A stretch of DNA of 64,000 nt from an uncultured Eubacteriales bacterium (GCA_900315665.1 OMZX01000002.1:62001-126000), one strand, 5' to 3'. Counted from the stretch's first letter, positions 14,418-23,701 are shown. The notes: generated from the letters alone by a model not told the origin. Numbers and translations are program-made.

Positions 14418-17042
14418 TTATGTAATAAGGCTTCTGTAATACGGATAGTTTGCAGTGACTTCATTGACGGAAACATTGTTTGCTGTACCATTCTCATGAA
14501 TCGCAATCATATTGCCATTTTCAGACCATTCAAGGAACATGACGACATGAGAATCGGCTCCGGGCCGAATGATAATGTCTCCGGGCTGAAGATCTGCACG
14601 ATTAATCCTGACGCCTGCTGCGATTAACGTAATGGTTCCCTCCGCGCCGCCAAGATTATTACCGATTGCGGAGCGGTATACCCAGTTGACCCAGCCCGAG
14701 CAGTCAAGTCCCCTGAGGACGCGTCCCTTATAATCAGGAGAAACTACGGTTCCGAAGCCATTTTTATCATATCCTGCATAAGCAGCCTTCCCGCCCCAAT
14801 AATATGGAATTTTCCCGACAGATTCCAGGGCATACTTTACAACTTTTTTCCGATTCTCCGAAAGATCATCTGGAAGTCTCACCATATATCCGGAGATTTC
14901 CTCTTCGGTCAGCGGTTTCTTTGTGTTGATCGTCGAAATAGAAAGGCCATATTTCTGAAACCAGTCCTGAGAAATGAGCTTTTTTACGTTACCAATTTCC
15001 TTCGGTGTCCATCCGTGCCAGTTTGAAGCATGTGGATCCTCTTCATCGATTGCGTCAAGCTCCCTTGTCGCATCAAGATTAATCGAACGAAGTCCTTTAT
15101 CATCCTCAAATCCATAGATTGTGACACGCACATATAGATCGACATGACCCGGGCAGTAATTTTTCGCATTGACATCATCGACGTCGCTGGATGTTTTTTT
15201 ATCCTGCTCCTGCGCTAATGAAGATTCCAGAAGCTTTTTTAAGCTCGCCTGGTCCATCGTCGCGAGCTGGTCACTTGTGAAGGTGCCAAGTGTGATCGAA
15301 GCTTCGGTGGAGGCTTCGCTTAAAACGGTATTCCCATCTGAAGACTGTTCAGAAGACGCTGAAGCTGCCTCTTCGAGAGACGAAGCATCCATCGAAGCCT
15401 TTTTTGCATCCATCGAAGCATTGATTTCATCTATGCCATGACCTGCTTCATAATTCCAATATTTTTTGGTACTTTCCTCAGTATCAGAGGTATCCGATGT
15501 GTTTGTCATAGCATCTAAACCGGAAGCATCCTGTGCGGTGGTAAATGCTTCTGTCGATGCTGCAGCGGTTTCGGGGACAGTATTTCCGCCATTCTGAGAA
15601 AGATCCAGTATCTGTTCAGAAAGAAGTGAGGCTTTCATCCCCTTTGCATAAGACGCATTACCCTCTGGATAATCAGCAAGAATCTGTGAATTATTTTCTG
15701 TTTCGGTCAATTCCTTAGAAGCTTCAGCAGCAGCCGAAGGCGATACATCAGTTGTAGAACCAGTTGATGGCAGCATACCGGTCGTCTCAGGCTTCGCCGA
15801 TGAAACTTCTGTGTCACTGGTACCAGAAGAACTGTCATTAACCGTCGCGCTTTCACTAGCCTGCGTGGTATGAAAGATGATGCCTTTTCCGGCGGAATTT
15901 CCATAGGCATCCGTCTGTGTTTCATAGTTTTTTGTTTCCGCGGTCGTGTCTGCCAGAGAAGTATCCGACGAAATCGATGAGGTAATATCCGGTGAAAGAT
16001 CTATCGCACCGGTTTCTGCAGCCGTTGTTGACAAAAGCCCTTCCGTTTTACTGGTAATCGCCCGGAGACTCTCGGTCAAGGCATTTAACGCAGAATCAAT
16101 ACGCTCTGCATCTTTTGCTTCTTCCTCTGCGGATTGATGAATACATCCGTCATCATAGTAAACATTTCCAATGCTTACAGTATATGACCTTGATTTTTGA
16201 TAGAGTTCCCGGCATATTGCAGTGAAGGTATCAACATCCTCATAGTTATGTTCATAGCAGTAAACCGATGCCATTGCCATGATATCCTTCACGTTTGAAT
16301 ATTCATTGACCTGCTGGCCATCCGCATTATAGAAAGAAAAGTTTACGTTTTTAAAGTTTGGAATAAACCATGTGGAAGGATCATCCTTGTTTTGCCCCTG
16401 CGCAGTCGGATTATATTTGCCAAGTACATTATTCGTATTGAGACCAAGTTTTTTCGCCATGCTGTATGGTGTGATACCGGCCTCGTCATAGATGCCAGCG
16501 ATGTATTCATTGTCTTCTGTCATCAGCTCCTTATATACCTGACCGGCATAGGAATTGATCGTATCAGACTGATCGGCGCCGTCCGGATAGAAATAAGCGA
16601 GGTTAAGAACATCCTCCTTCGGCTTAAAGCTATTGTCATCCGTATCGCCAAGATTTGCAAGGGAAGAACGCACACCGCCAAACTGAATGTGCGTTTCATC
16701 ATCCGTAGAGTTCTCCGAAGGCGTTTCTGAAGTGTTTTTCGCTACTTCCGATTCAAAGTTCAGATACTCCATCGAAAGTCCTGATATGATCAGACTGCTG
16801 GCTATGAGAATTACTGCTGCTGCCCGCTGCTTCTTTGAAAAAGCAACATTGTGAAGTTGCTTTCTAAGCGTTTCCATACTTCTAAAATTGTGACTTCTGA
16901 GGGTGCCTTCAGCTCTATTAAAAAATTTTTGAAGCAGTTTGATAAGAGAAGTATGTAGTTTTTTTAGTCTCTCGGAGAAATTGGCGGATCGTCTTTCTTT
17001 ACGATGTCTTTTCCTTGAACGTAGTGTTCTGTTAGCTGCCAT
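14418..17042 (-). CDS. Membrane-anchored NlpC/P60 peptidoglycan hydrolase with long low-complexity stalk
   Basis: Predicted cell-wall endopeptidase acting outside the membrane. The 874-residue protein starts with a very basic cytoplasmic segment and one membrane helix near residues 77-95 (AAAVILIASSLIISG). A region of about 200 residues follows, then roughly 350 residues dominated by Ser, Ala, Thr and Glu (about 290-640), and a C-terminal NlpC/P60 domain. The catalytic residues are visible: Cys781 in LDCSGWVNW, His832 in DSHVVMFL and a third polar residue near His849. AAAGGAAC precedes the ATG. It lies nine bases after rluD and is the last gene of the aroB-lspA-rluD unit; I see no convincing terminator. 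The exact substrate bond is unknown. Confidence 0.88.
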   Translation of the reverse strand: MAANRTLRSRKRHRKERRSANFSERLKKLHTSLIKLLQKFFNRAEGTLRSHNFRSMETLRKQLHNVAFSKKQRAAAVILIASSLIISGLSMEYLNFESEVAKNTSETPSENSTDDETHIQFGGVRSSLANLGDTDDNSFKPKEDVLNLAYFYPDGADQSDTINSYAGQVYKELMTEDNEYIAGIYDEAGITPYSMAKKLGLNTNNVLGKYNPTAQGQNKDDPSTWFIPNFKNVNFSFYNADGQQVNEYSNVKDIMAMASVYCYEHNYEDVDTFTAICRELYQKSRSYTVSIGNVYYDDGCIHQSAEEEAKDAERIDSALNALTESLRAITSKTEGLLSTTAAETGAIDLSPDITSSISSDTSLADTTAETKNYETQTDAYGNSAGKGIIFHTTQASESATVNDSSSGTSDTEVSSAKPETTGMLPSTGSTTDVSPSAAAEASKELTETENNSQILADYPEGNASYAKGMKASLLSEQILDLSQNGGNTVPETAAASTEAFTTAQDASGLDAMTNTSDTSDTEESTKKYWNYEAGHGIDEINASMDAKKASMDASSLEEAASASSEQSSDGNTVLSEASTEASITLGTFTSDQLATMDQASLKKLLESSLAQEQDKKTSSDVDDVNAKNYCPGHVDLYVRVTIYGFEDDKGLRSINLDATRELDAIDEEDPHASNWHGWTPKEIGNVKKLISQDWFQKYGLSISTINTKKPLTEEEISGYMVRLPDDLSENRKKVVKYALESVGKIPYYWGGKAAYAGYDKNGFGTVVSPDYKGRVLRGLDCSGWVNWVYRSAIGNNLGGAEGTITLIAAGVRINRADLQPGDIIIRPGADSHVVMFLEWSENGNMIAIHENGTANNVSVNEVTANYPYYRSLIT

Positions 17043-17051
17043 GAAGTTCCT

Positions 17052-17975
17052 TTATTGTTTGCGATTTCTAAGTATCGTTAAAAGTTTTTCAAAATATGCC
17101 GGATATGGTGAATCAAATTCGATATACTGACCGGTTCCAGGATGAATAAAGCCAAGCACCTTTGCATGTAGACATTGTCCTTCCAGGTCAAAAGGACAAG
17201 ACCTTGGTCCGTACACATCATCACCAAGCACAGGATGCCCGATGGATGCCATATGAACACGAATCTGATGGGTACGACCTGTTTCAAGCCTACATTCGAT
17301 CAAGGTATAATCACGGAAGCGTTCTAGTACATGATAATGTGTGACAGCCTCCCTCCCATTTACCGGGTCGATGGCTTGCTTCTTTCGATCTGTACGGGAT
17401 CGTCCGATTGGGGCATCGACAGTACCATCATCTTCACGGACATTACCACATACAATCGCGACATACTTTCTCGTGATAGAATGCACCTTCAGCTGCGCTG
17501 CGAGCGACTGATGTGCCTGGTCATTTTTACATACGACGAGAAGTCCCGTCGTATTTTTATCAATTCTGTGAACGATACCAGGTCGCAGGACTCCATTAAT
17601 AGAGCTAAGTGAATCACCACAATGAAACATGACTGCATTGACCAGTGTGCCCTCATAATGTCCGGCTGCCGGATGAACAACCATTCCCTTCGGCTTGTTT
17701 ATAACAAGAATATCTTCATCCTCATAAATGATGTCCAAAGGGATATTTTCCGGTTTCACTTCAAGAGGAACCGGCGCCGGAATATCAGCTGTGACAACAT
17801 CTTCTGTTTTTACATGTATAGAAGCCTTACCTTTTATTCCATTCACCTCTACCAGACCCTCTTTAATGAGCTTGCCTGCATAGCTTCTTGATAAAGAGAG
17901 CTCGTCAAGAGATGAAAGGAACTGGTCTAACCGTAGTCCATTTTCACCTTCAAGAACCGTGAATGACCTAATCAT
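17052..17975 (-). CDS. rluD: RluD-type 23S rRNA pseudouridine synthase
   Basis: Converts uridines to pseudouridine in rRNA. The 307-residue protein has an N-terminal S4 RNA-binding domain (LDQFLSS to about residue 65) and the RluA-family catalytic domain with the aspartate motif HRIDKNTTGLLVV, and GRTHQIRVHMA later. It overlaps lspA by four bases (ATGA), the classic lspA-rluD arrangement of Firmicutes. The exact target uridines (RluD or YlyB type) cannot be read from sequence. Confidence 0.93.
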   Translation of the reverse strand: MIRSFTVLEGENGLRLDQFLSSLDELSLSRSYAGKLIKEGLVEVNGIKGKASIHVKTEDVVTADIPAPVPLEVKPENIPLDIIYEDEDILVINKPKGMVVHPAAGHYEGTLVNAVMFHCGDSLSSINGVLRPGIVHRIDKNTTGLLVVCKNDQAHQSLAAQLKVHSITRKYVAIVCGNVREDDGTVDAPIGRSRTDRKKQAIDPVNGREAVTHYHVLERFRDYTLIECRLETGRTHQIRVHMASIGHPVLGDDVYGPRSCPFDLEGQCLHAKVLGFIHPGTGQYIEFDSPYPAYFEKLLTILRNRKQ

Positions 17976-18472
17976 TTACGCACCTTCAAAAAATCGAGCT
18001 CATGATCGTTGTAAAACAAAAGGAACAGAAGCACCATTATGATTGCCCCGGTTGTGACATAAATATCAGCAACATTAAAAACCGGGAAGTCAATCGGCTT
18101 AAAATATATGAAATCTACCACATATTGCTGCCGTACTCTGTCAATGAAATTGCCGATTGCTCCTGAAAAAATCAAAACACAAACGATATAAAGAGGCACA
18201 TAACGCTTCTCATCCGGAAGCTTCCTTAGAACATACAGAATGAGAAACAATACGAAAATAGTGATGAGATAAAAAAAGATCTGCGCACCCTGTAAAAATC
18301 CAAAAGCTGCTCCTCTGTTTTCAATGTATAGAAAATAGAGAACTGATGAAATAACTGGTACCGGATTCTGCCCCTTAAGATACCTGACCGCAATGGCCTT
18401 CGTATATTGATCAAGAAATACCAGAAAAAGGCATATAATTATAAATAAAACAATACGCATCCTCTTTTTCAT
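17972..18472 (-). CDS. lspA: Lipoprotein signal peptidase
   Basis: Aspartic membrane protease that cleaves the signal peptide of diacylated prolipoproteins such as the carboxypeptidase and LivJ in this window. The 166-residue protein has four membrane segments and the catalytic aspartates in GAIGNFIDR and FNVADIYV. FLDQYTKAIA near the N-terminus is also conserved. The start lies six bases after the aroB stop. Confidence 0.96.
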   Translation of the reverse strand: MKKRMRIVLFIIICLFLVFLDQYTKAIAVRYLKGQNPVPVISSVLYFLYIENRGAAFGFLQGAQIFFYLITIFVLFLILYVLRKLPDEKRYVPLYIVCVLIFSGAIGNFIDRVRQQYVVDFIYFKPIDFPVFNVADIYVTTGAIIMVLLFLLFYNDHELDFLKVRK

Positions 18473-18478
18473 CCGCTT

Positions 18479-19567
18479 TTATACATCCTCCTTCATGATG
18501 CTTTTTAATGAAGACTGCATACGCTCCTTTGTAACATGATCATCGACGTAAGCGTCACCAAGCGCTGAGAGAAGAATGAAATGGATCCGGCCATGGTCCA
18601 TCTTCTTATCTTTTTTTACAGCGGATAGAATATCATCACAGGACATCGGGCGAAGCACCGTTTCGAGGCCACTTTTCTCCATCAGTGTTTTAATGCTTAC
18701 ATCCTCTTCTTCTGTCGTTACGTTTGATAGCTTTATAGCGCATAGACATCCGAAGGCAACACACTGACCATGGGTATAGGAAAAGCCGGAACATTTTTCA
18801 ATTGCATGACCGAGAGTATGCCCGAAATTAAGTAATCGGCGCTCCCCCTGCTCCTTCGGATCTTTTTCGACGACGGCTGCTTTAATGAGATTACTCTGAT
18901 AGACAGTTTCCATCAGAGTCTCCGCGTCTCTTTCACAAAGTTTTGTGATATTTTGTGAAAGATAGGTGTAATACGAGCGACTTTTAATCAATGCGTGCTT
19001 GATGACCTCACCCATACCCGAGGCGAATTGTACATCATCCAGCGTCTTCAGAGAAGACATCGCTGAATAGACCAGAGAAGGCATGTGAAAAGCGCCAACC
19101 ATATTTTTATAGGAACGATAGTCAACACCGGTTTTACCGCCGATGCTGGAATCCACCTGTGAAAGTAGTGTGGTTGGAATCTGAATGAAACGAATTCCCC
19201 TCATATAGGTGGCTGCAGCAAATCCAGTCATATCACCAATTACACCACCACCGAGAGCAAGAAAAAAATCCTGCCGGTCGAAGCCATCCACAATAGCCTT
19301 TTCATAAATTTTTCCAATGGAATCCGTATTCTTATACTGTTCCCCGGCAGGAAGTATGATGTCATCCACAAAGGAAAACTGATTTTCACAAATAGATCGA
19401 ATTTCATCAAGATATAAAGGATCTACATTTGTATCGGTCACAATCAGTGCACGACGATTTCCGGGATCAAGTGTGTTCAGGGCTTTGCCTAAATTTGCAT
19501 AATTTTCCTCAAGAAAAATATGATAGGAAACGTTTCCATCATAATGGACGTCCAGTCCTCTTGCCAT
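18479..19567 (-). CDS. aroB: 3-dehydroquinate synthase
   Basis: Second enzyme of the shikimate pathway, converting DAHP to 3-dehydroquinate with NAD and a divalent metal. The 362-residue product has the NAD-binding GGGVIGDMTGFAAATYMRG, the active-site region SSIGGKTGVD and the metal-binding FGHTLGHAIE. The ATG at 19567 was chosen because AAAGGAG lies six bases upstream; the frame is open nine codons further. No other aro gene is nearby; it heads a unit with lspA, rluD and the NlpC/P60 gene. Confidence 0.96.
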   Translation of the reverse strand: MARGLDVHYDGNVSYHIFLEENYANLGKALNTLDPGNRRALIVTDTNVDPLYLDEIRSICENQFSFVDDIILPAGEQYKNTDSIGKIYEKAIVDGFDRQDFFLALGGGVIGDMTGFAAATYMRGIRFIQIPTTLLSQVDSSIGGKTGVDYRSYKNMVGAFHMPSLVYSAMSSLKTLDDVQFASGMGEVIKHALIKSRSYYTYLSQNITKLCERDAETLMETVYQSNLIKAAVVEKDPKEQGERRLLNFGHTLGHAIEKCSGFSYTHGQCVAFGCLCAIKLSNVTTEEEDVSIKTLMEKSGLETVLRPMSCDDILSAVKKDKKMDHGRIHFILLSALGDAYVDDHVTKERMQSSLKSIMKEDV

Positions 19568-19594
19568 ATAAACTCCTTTCAAATTCTTATGCAT

Positions 19595-19635
19595 AAAAAA
19601 GGCATAACTGCTTCCGTCGGGAAACAGATATGCCT
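19595..19635 (-). terminator. Rho-independent terminator after sepF
   Basis: On the minus strand AGGCATA and TATGCCT flank a nearly continuous stem (CTG/CAG and TTCC/GGAA inside), followed by six T residues. It separates sepF from aroB. Confidence 0.85.
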
Positions 19636-19658
19636 AAATGTCGCCAAAACAGAAAAGC

Positions 19659-20186
19659 TTATACCCTGAGATTCAAGGTGCTGACATTGTTTACATCTGC
19701 ATTGCCTTGCAAAATATTCTGAAAATCGCCGGACAGAGCAACATCCTCAGGGGTCGCAATGAAAATATAATTAGATATCTTCTGTAAATTACCATTCATG
19801 GAATAAGCTGCACCAGAGGTAAAATCGATGATCCGCTGTGCAATCTCCATATGAAGTCCTTCCATATTGAGAACAACTGCCTTTCCATCCAGAAGATAGT
19901 CGCAGATATCACGAGAATCATCCATCGATGTAGGTTTTATCATCGTAAGCTCCATACCTCTTTGCTCCTGATAATCTCTCTGCGGCTGTTTCTTAAAAAG
20001 TGTCGGCCTCGGACGATCTTCTTCAGCCGGTGCATCATTATTTCTTCTGAAAAGTCCCGGCTTCTCACGAGGCTCATCCTCGTACTCATCTTCGCCTTCA
20101 TCCTGGAAATCATAATCCTCATCCAGATTATAATCGTCATTCTGATTGAGACGCATACTTTTCATGATATTACTGACAAAACCCAT
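19659..20186 (-). CDS. sepF: Cell division protein SepF
   Basis: SepF anchors FtsZ filaments to the membrane in Gram-positives and forms rings by polymerisation. The 175-residue protein has the N-terminal amphipathic helix (MGFVSNIMKSMRLN), an acidic disordered linker, and the SepF core from about residue 78 with ICDYLLDGKAVVLNME, RIIDFTSGAAYSMNG and FIATPEDV. GGGGAG lies seven bases upstream of the ATG. The usual partners ylmE/yggS, ylmG and divIVA are absent; it stands alone between its own promoter and terminator. Confidence 0.95.
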   Translation of the reverse strand: MGFVSNIMKSMRLNQNDDYNLDEDYDFQDEGEDEYEDEPREKPGLFRRNNDAPAEEDRPRPTLFKKQPQRDYQEQRGMELTMIKPTSMDDSRDICDYLLDGKAVVLNMEGLHMEIAQRIIDFTSGAAYSMNGNLQKISNYIFIATPEDVALSGDFQNILQGNADVNNVSTLNLRV

Positions 20187-20259
20187 GATTTTCTCCCCTT
20201 CTCCGCATCCGGACTTTTTATCCTAATACGATCAGGTTTTCTTTAACCTAATAAGAACT

Positions 20260-20287
20260 ATTCTAAACAAAATGAAAATATTGTCAA
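20260..20287 (-). promoter_or_regulatory. Promoter for sepF
   Basis: Perfect TTGACA (20287-20282), 16-base spacer, TAGAAT (20265-20260). The 70-base leader contains a small hairpin (AGGTT/AACCT) of unknown role. Confidence 0.7.
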
Positions 20288-20307
20288 CATTCTATTCGAA
20301 ACAGAAT

Positions 20308-21732
20308 TTATTGATAAACGACCTGTCCTTCCTTTACAGAGGCAGCATTTAAAACAATATGGTCATATACAGAGATACCATATTCTGTATTTTCCTGAAC
20401 AATCATATAATCCGCATTCTGCTCGATCGGAACGATCTGCCGGAATATGCAATAACCTTTATTGATATTATAAACCCCATCTAGCGATTTGACAGGCCCT
20501 ACACGATACGCTGTTCCATCACTCTCACGAAGGATAAACTCGTTCAGCTTCAAAGCATTCGTCTCTGCTTCTGTAGGAATATTGATGTAACAATACTGAT
20601 CATCCATACGGTAAATTTCAGTCGGAACAAATTCAGAACCGGTCACGCCGGCTTCATTTGTCGTCTGACGATAGAAACCATTCTCACCACCATCTCCGGT
20701 GGCAAGAAAATCCTTCGGTATAATGAAGAAATCCTTTTTAGTGATAGCAGAAACCGGGATTTTCAATCCCTGGTTATCCGTATTTCTAATTTCGAAGGAA
20801 ATAAACCGGTCTTCTGCAAATATTTCCATGAACTCATGCATGGAGAGGATACCATACGTTGTGCCGTCCTTACCTGTCATCGTATTGAAATCAGCATCTG
20901 TAGAAAGATCTTCTGAAAGAAAATGAATGCTGAGTTTTTTCTTATCCTGAAGAATCTCTTTCATATCATTTTCAATCGGAAAAACAAGCTGCCAATGGTC
21001 AGAGGTAATCAGCCTGTAAACAGGCTTCCCGGCTTCTACCATGTCGCCTGGCTTCACAACCGTTTGCTTGTAGTTGTTAAGATCAAAGAGTGCGCTTGTA
21101 ACATCATCAGCTACTAACTGTTCATCACCATCGGTGGAATAAGAAATAATGCCGGCAGTATCAGTAGAAATACGGCTGAAACTGATTCCCAGCTTTGAAA
21201 GGATGCTGTCAAGATCTGTCGCACTAGATAGTCCGGCATACTCGAGTGCGGAGGCATCCATGGAATATTTCAAATCATATAGTGCAAGAAATTGTAGATT
21301 ATCAAAAGTTTTAGAAAAACTCGATAGAGAATATTTTACCTGTCTTATTTCATCATCGGTCATTTCCGAAGACAACTCCGGATGATCCGAGAGGTAGGCT
21401 TCAAGTGAACCGGTTTCATCCATGGTGTAAACATTGGAACCTACAGCGGCTCTTTTCCCTTGCTGAATATAAAAATGCACATAGCCGCTTTTCTCAGCAT
21501 TGACCGCCTGTTCCTCACGGATAGCGATGCCAGTAAAGCTGGTTTGCCGAACGAGAGTTCCTTCGGGAACCTCATAGAACTTCACCTCTTGTCTCGTTGC
21601 ATAAGAATATACACTAAAAACAATGTAGAGAAAGATAACCATAAAGATTATCATCCCTACATTGAAATGGAAATGGGAGCGCGGGCTCCTGTCATATGAA
21701 GCTTGTTTAGTATTTATCTCTTTGTCAGACAT
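20308..21732 (-). CDS. HlyD-like membrane-anchored protein next to sepF
   Basis: The 474-residue protein has a short cytoplasmic tail, one membrane helix (about residues 24-45) and a large external part. Its start resembles a HlyD/membrane-fusion barrel-sandwich domain (VPEGTLVRQTSFTG, then AEKSGYVHFYIQQGKRAAVGSNVY), and a second half of that domain occurs later (VVKPGDMVEAGKPVYRLI). No ABC or other exporter gene is adjacent, and Gram-positives lack TolC, so a transport adaptor role is doubtful. It follows the P-loop gene by eight bases and precedes sepF. The ribosome binding site is weak. A role at the division site is inference from context. Confidence 0.7.
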   Translation of the reverse strand: MSDKEINTKQASYDRSPRSHFHFNVGMIIFMVIFLYIVFSVYSYATRQEVKFYEVPEGTLVRQTSFTGIAIREEQAVNAEKSGYVHFYIQQGKRAAVGSNVYTMDETGSLEAYLSDHPELSSEMTDDEIRQVKYSLSSFSKTFDNLQFLALYDLKYSMDASALEYAGLSSATDLDSILSKLGISFSRISTDTAGIISYSTDGDEQLVADDVTSALFDLNNYKQTVVKPGDMVEAGKPVYRLITSDHWQLVFPIENDMKEILQDKKKLSIHFLSEDLSTDADFNTMTGKDGTTYGILSMHEFMEIFAEDRFISFEIRNTDNQGLKIPVSAITKKDFFIIPKDFLATGDGGENGFYRQTTNEAGVTGSEFVPTEIYRMDDQYCYINIPTEAETNALKLNEFILRESDGTAYRVGPVKSLDGVYNINKGYCIFRQIVPIEQNADYMIVQENTEYGISVYDHIVLNAASVKEGQVVYQ

Positions 21733-21740
21733 TGGTAAGA

Positions 21741-22160
21741 TCAGAGAGCAATCGCAATATCCTTCTTAATGCTTTCCGGAATATCCTGTGCATCCATGGA
21801 AACACTCAGAACAAAGGTTACCTTATACTTATCAGAAAGAGCTTCAAGCCGCTGTACGCATCCGGAAATATCCTTACCTTCGAGACCGGAAAGCTTCAGG
21901 AAGCTATCCATAAACATATATTCAAGATCATGGTCCTGAGAAATGACACCGCTGACAAATCCTACGAAAGCATCCTCGGAATCAACAGGGAACTCATTGA
22001 CATTAATGAGACGAATCCGATTATTCAGCTCATACATATGCTGTGCCGACTTATCCAGGAAATCAACGTTTCCATTTGCTTCCTTGATGACTGCATTTGC
22101 CTTATCGAGAAGCTGCTTGGTCTTGCCCTTCCCTCTCTTACCAACGATCAACTGTACCAT
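21741..22160 (-). CDS. Small P-loop ATPase-like protein, unknown function
   Basis: The 139-residue protein has a Walker A motif near its N-terminus (GKRGKGKT, residues 7-14) and a hydrophobic stretch ending in Asp that could act as Walker B (LEYMFMDS). Similar small proteins are sometimes labelled PilT-like in databases, but no pilus gene is present. AGGAGG lies upstream of the ATG at 22160, which is why this start was preferred to an upstream one. It has a strong promoter and is transcribed with the HlyD-like gene. Nucleotide binding is inferred from the motif only. Confidence 0.65.
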   Translation of the reverse strand: MVQLIVGKRGKGKTKQLLDKANAVIKEANGNVDFLDKSAQHMYELNNRIRLINVNEFPVDSEDAFVGFVSGVISQDHDLEYMFMDSFLKLSGLEGKDISGCVQRLEALSDKYKVTFVLSVSMDAQDIPESIKKDIAIAL

Positions 22161-22190
22161 ATAGAAGTACCTCCTAACTTTGATGGTTAA

Positions 22191-22219
22191 AGTATACCGC
22201 ACAAAATGCTTTAATTCAA
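22191..22219 (-). promoter_or_regulatory. Promoter for the P-loop/HlyD-like pair
   Basis: TTGAAT (22219-22214), 17-base spacer, TATACT (22196-22191), about 30 bases upstream of the ATG at 22160. Confidence 0.7.
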
Positions 22220-22242
22220 TGAAAGAAAAAAGAAATGGGCAC

Positions 22243-23244
22243 TCAGTGAATTTTTGAAAGGAGTGTCGTCATATTCGTATATAAATCATCATGAGAATCT
22301 GCCTTCATGACAACGGCAATATATTCGCTGTCATCAGATGATTTTTGAACGCCAATGGTAAGACAGTAGCCGGCAGCCTTCGTAGTCCCAGTTTTACCGC
22401 CCAGAATAACAAGTCCCTGCGGTGTTTCCCGTTCGCCAGTCAGGTATTGGTCTGTATTTTGCCACTCCTGCGTCTTTTTTACACCGTTTGAGTCCTTATA
22501 AATCGCCGTATAGCTGGCGCTAGAAACAATTTCACGAAAAGCATCATATTTAAGCGCTTCCCTTAGAATGAGATAAATATCATAAGGTGTAGTATAATGC
22601 CGCTCATCAGGCAGACCGTTCGGATTAATGAAATGGGTTCCGGTACATCCGAGACGCATGGCTTCTTCATTCATCATCGTGACAAATTGCTCGACGGAGC
22701 CTGCAGTCGCTTCCGCCACAGCTACGGCGGCGTCATTTCCAGACGGCATCAGCATACCATACAAAAGATCCTTAATCGTCAAGGTTTCCCCAACACGAAG
22801 ATTTGCTGTAGAAGAACCAGAAACATGGATGACCGAGCTTTCCGTGATTGTGAATTCTTCAGAAAGATCTGATTTATTCTGCAGACATACAAGAGCCGTC
22901 ATAATCTTCGTAATGCTAGCCTGATATGTTTTTACAAATGGATTTTTATATGCGATAGACTCCGGCTCATCCTGCCCGTTTGTGACCAAAAGGCACGCTT
23001 CGGCGGTGATATCCTCTGCACTCGCTGTGCCATCCTCCGGTAGCGCCAGTCCCCTAGAAAAGCCATCAGCATGATTTATTTCCGTATAGGCGGTATTCAA
23101 TGCATTCATACGCCGTATGCCATCGTGGATGCTGTAAGGCTTTTCTTCTTTTCGCTGACATCCGGTAAAAAGCATGAGACATAAAAGAAACGGAAGAAGC
23201 CGCATTTGGCCTCTTCCGGAGGAAAACGCTTTATGTTTTGTCAT
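22243..23244 (-). CDS. dacF: D-alanyl-D-alanine carboxypeptidase, lipoprotein
   Basis: Penicillin-binding protein of the S11 family that trims the terminal D-Ala from peptidoglycan stem peptides. The 333-residue protein has a lipoprotein signal peptide ending at LFTGC (Cys29), the active-site SITK (Ser110, Lys113), SGN in MPSGNDAAV and the KTG box in GGKTGTTKAAG. GGAAGG lies six bases upstream of the chosen ATG. It is anchored by lipid rather than the C-terminal amphipathic helix common in this family. It is the last gene of the radC-mre-rodA cluster. Confidence 0.92.
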   Translation of the reverse strand: MTKHKAFSSGRGQMRLLPFLLCLMLFTGCQRKEEKPYSIHDGIRRMNALNTAYTEINHADGFSRGLALPEDGTASAEDITAEACLLVTNGQDEPESIAYKNPFVKTYQASITKIMTALVCLQNKSDLSEEFTITESSVIHVSGSSTANLRVGETLTIKDLLYGMLMPSGNDAAVAVAEATAGSVEQFVTMMNEEAMRLGCTGTHFINPNGLPDERHYTTPYDIYLILREALKYDAFREIVSSASYTAIYKDSNGVKKTQEWQNTDQYLTGERETPQGLVILGGKTGTTKAAGYCLTIGVQKSSDDSEYIAVVMKADSHDDLYTNMTTLLSKIH

Positions 23245-23308
23245 AAGATACCTTCCACTCATAAAACTCTAGAACGCTTATTCCTTCAATGAAATATTAA
23301 TCGAAATA

Positions 23309-23701
23309 TTACTCGATATTACGCCATTCAAGATCACCGCGTTCCAGTGCCTTGATCAGAAGCTCTGCGGTTGCAAGATTCGTAGCAATAGGAATATTGT
23401 AAATATCACAAAGTCGAAGAATCGAGCTGACCTCTGGTTCTTTTGCTTTTGCATGTAAAGGATCTCTCAGAAAAATAATAAGATCCAAATTGCCCTGTTC
23501 AATCTGTGATGCCAGCTGTCTCGTACCACCTGTTTCGCCTGGTAGAAATTTGTGAATTCTAAGATTAGTAACCTCTTCTACAAGTGTGCCAGTAGTTCCT
23601 GTAGCATATAGCTCATGTCTGCTCAGGATTCCCCGATAAGCTATGCAAAGATTCTGCATAAGCTTCTTTTTTGAATCATGTGCGATCAGACCGACCTTCA
23701 T
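23309..23701 (-). CDS. mgsA: Methylglyoxal synthase
   Basis: Converts dihydroxyacetone phosphate to methylglyoxal and phosphate, a bypass of lower glycolysis when phosphate is low. The 130-residue protein has GLIAHDSKKKLM, GTTGT, LPGETGGTRQL, the catalytic Asp in FLRDPL and IPIATNLATAELL. The ATG at 23701 was chosen for family fit; GGGGGA lies nearby. It sits downstream of rodA, as in other Clostridia, for reasons unknown. Confidence 0.95.
   Translation of the reverse strand: MKVGLIAHDSKKKLMQNLCIAYRGILSRHELYATGTTGTLVEEVTNLRIHKFLPGETGGTRQLASQIEQGNLDLIIFLRDPLHAKAKEPEVSSILRLCDIYNIPIATNLATAELLIKALERGDLEWRNIE

Noticed and set aside
14403..14431. TTATGTAATA repeated twice, resembling the XerD arm of dif sites
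   Set aside because: The copies are direct, not inverted, no XerC-type arm is present, and the stretch lies across the end of the NlpC/P60 gene; chance in an AT-rich region is more likely.
20308..21732. Membrane-fusion protein of a drug or toxin exporter
   Set aside because: No ABC or MFS transporter or other export partner lies nearby; context points to the sepF region instead.
21741..22160. PilT twitching-motility ATPase
   Set aside because: The protein is only 139 residues, with a Walker A motif but no PilT-specific motifs, and no pilus genes are present.
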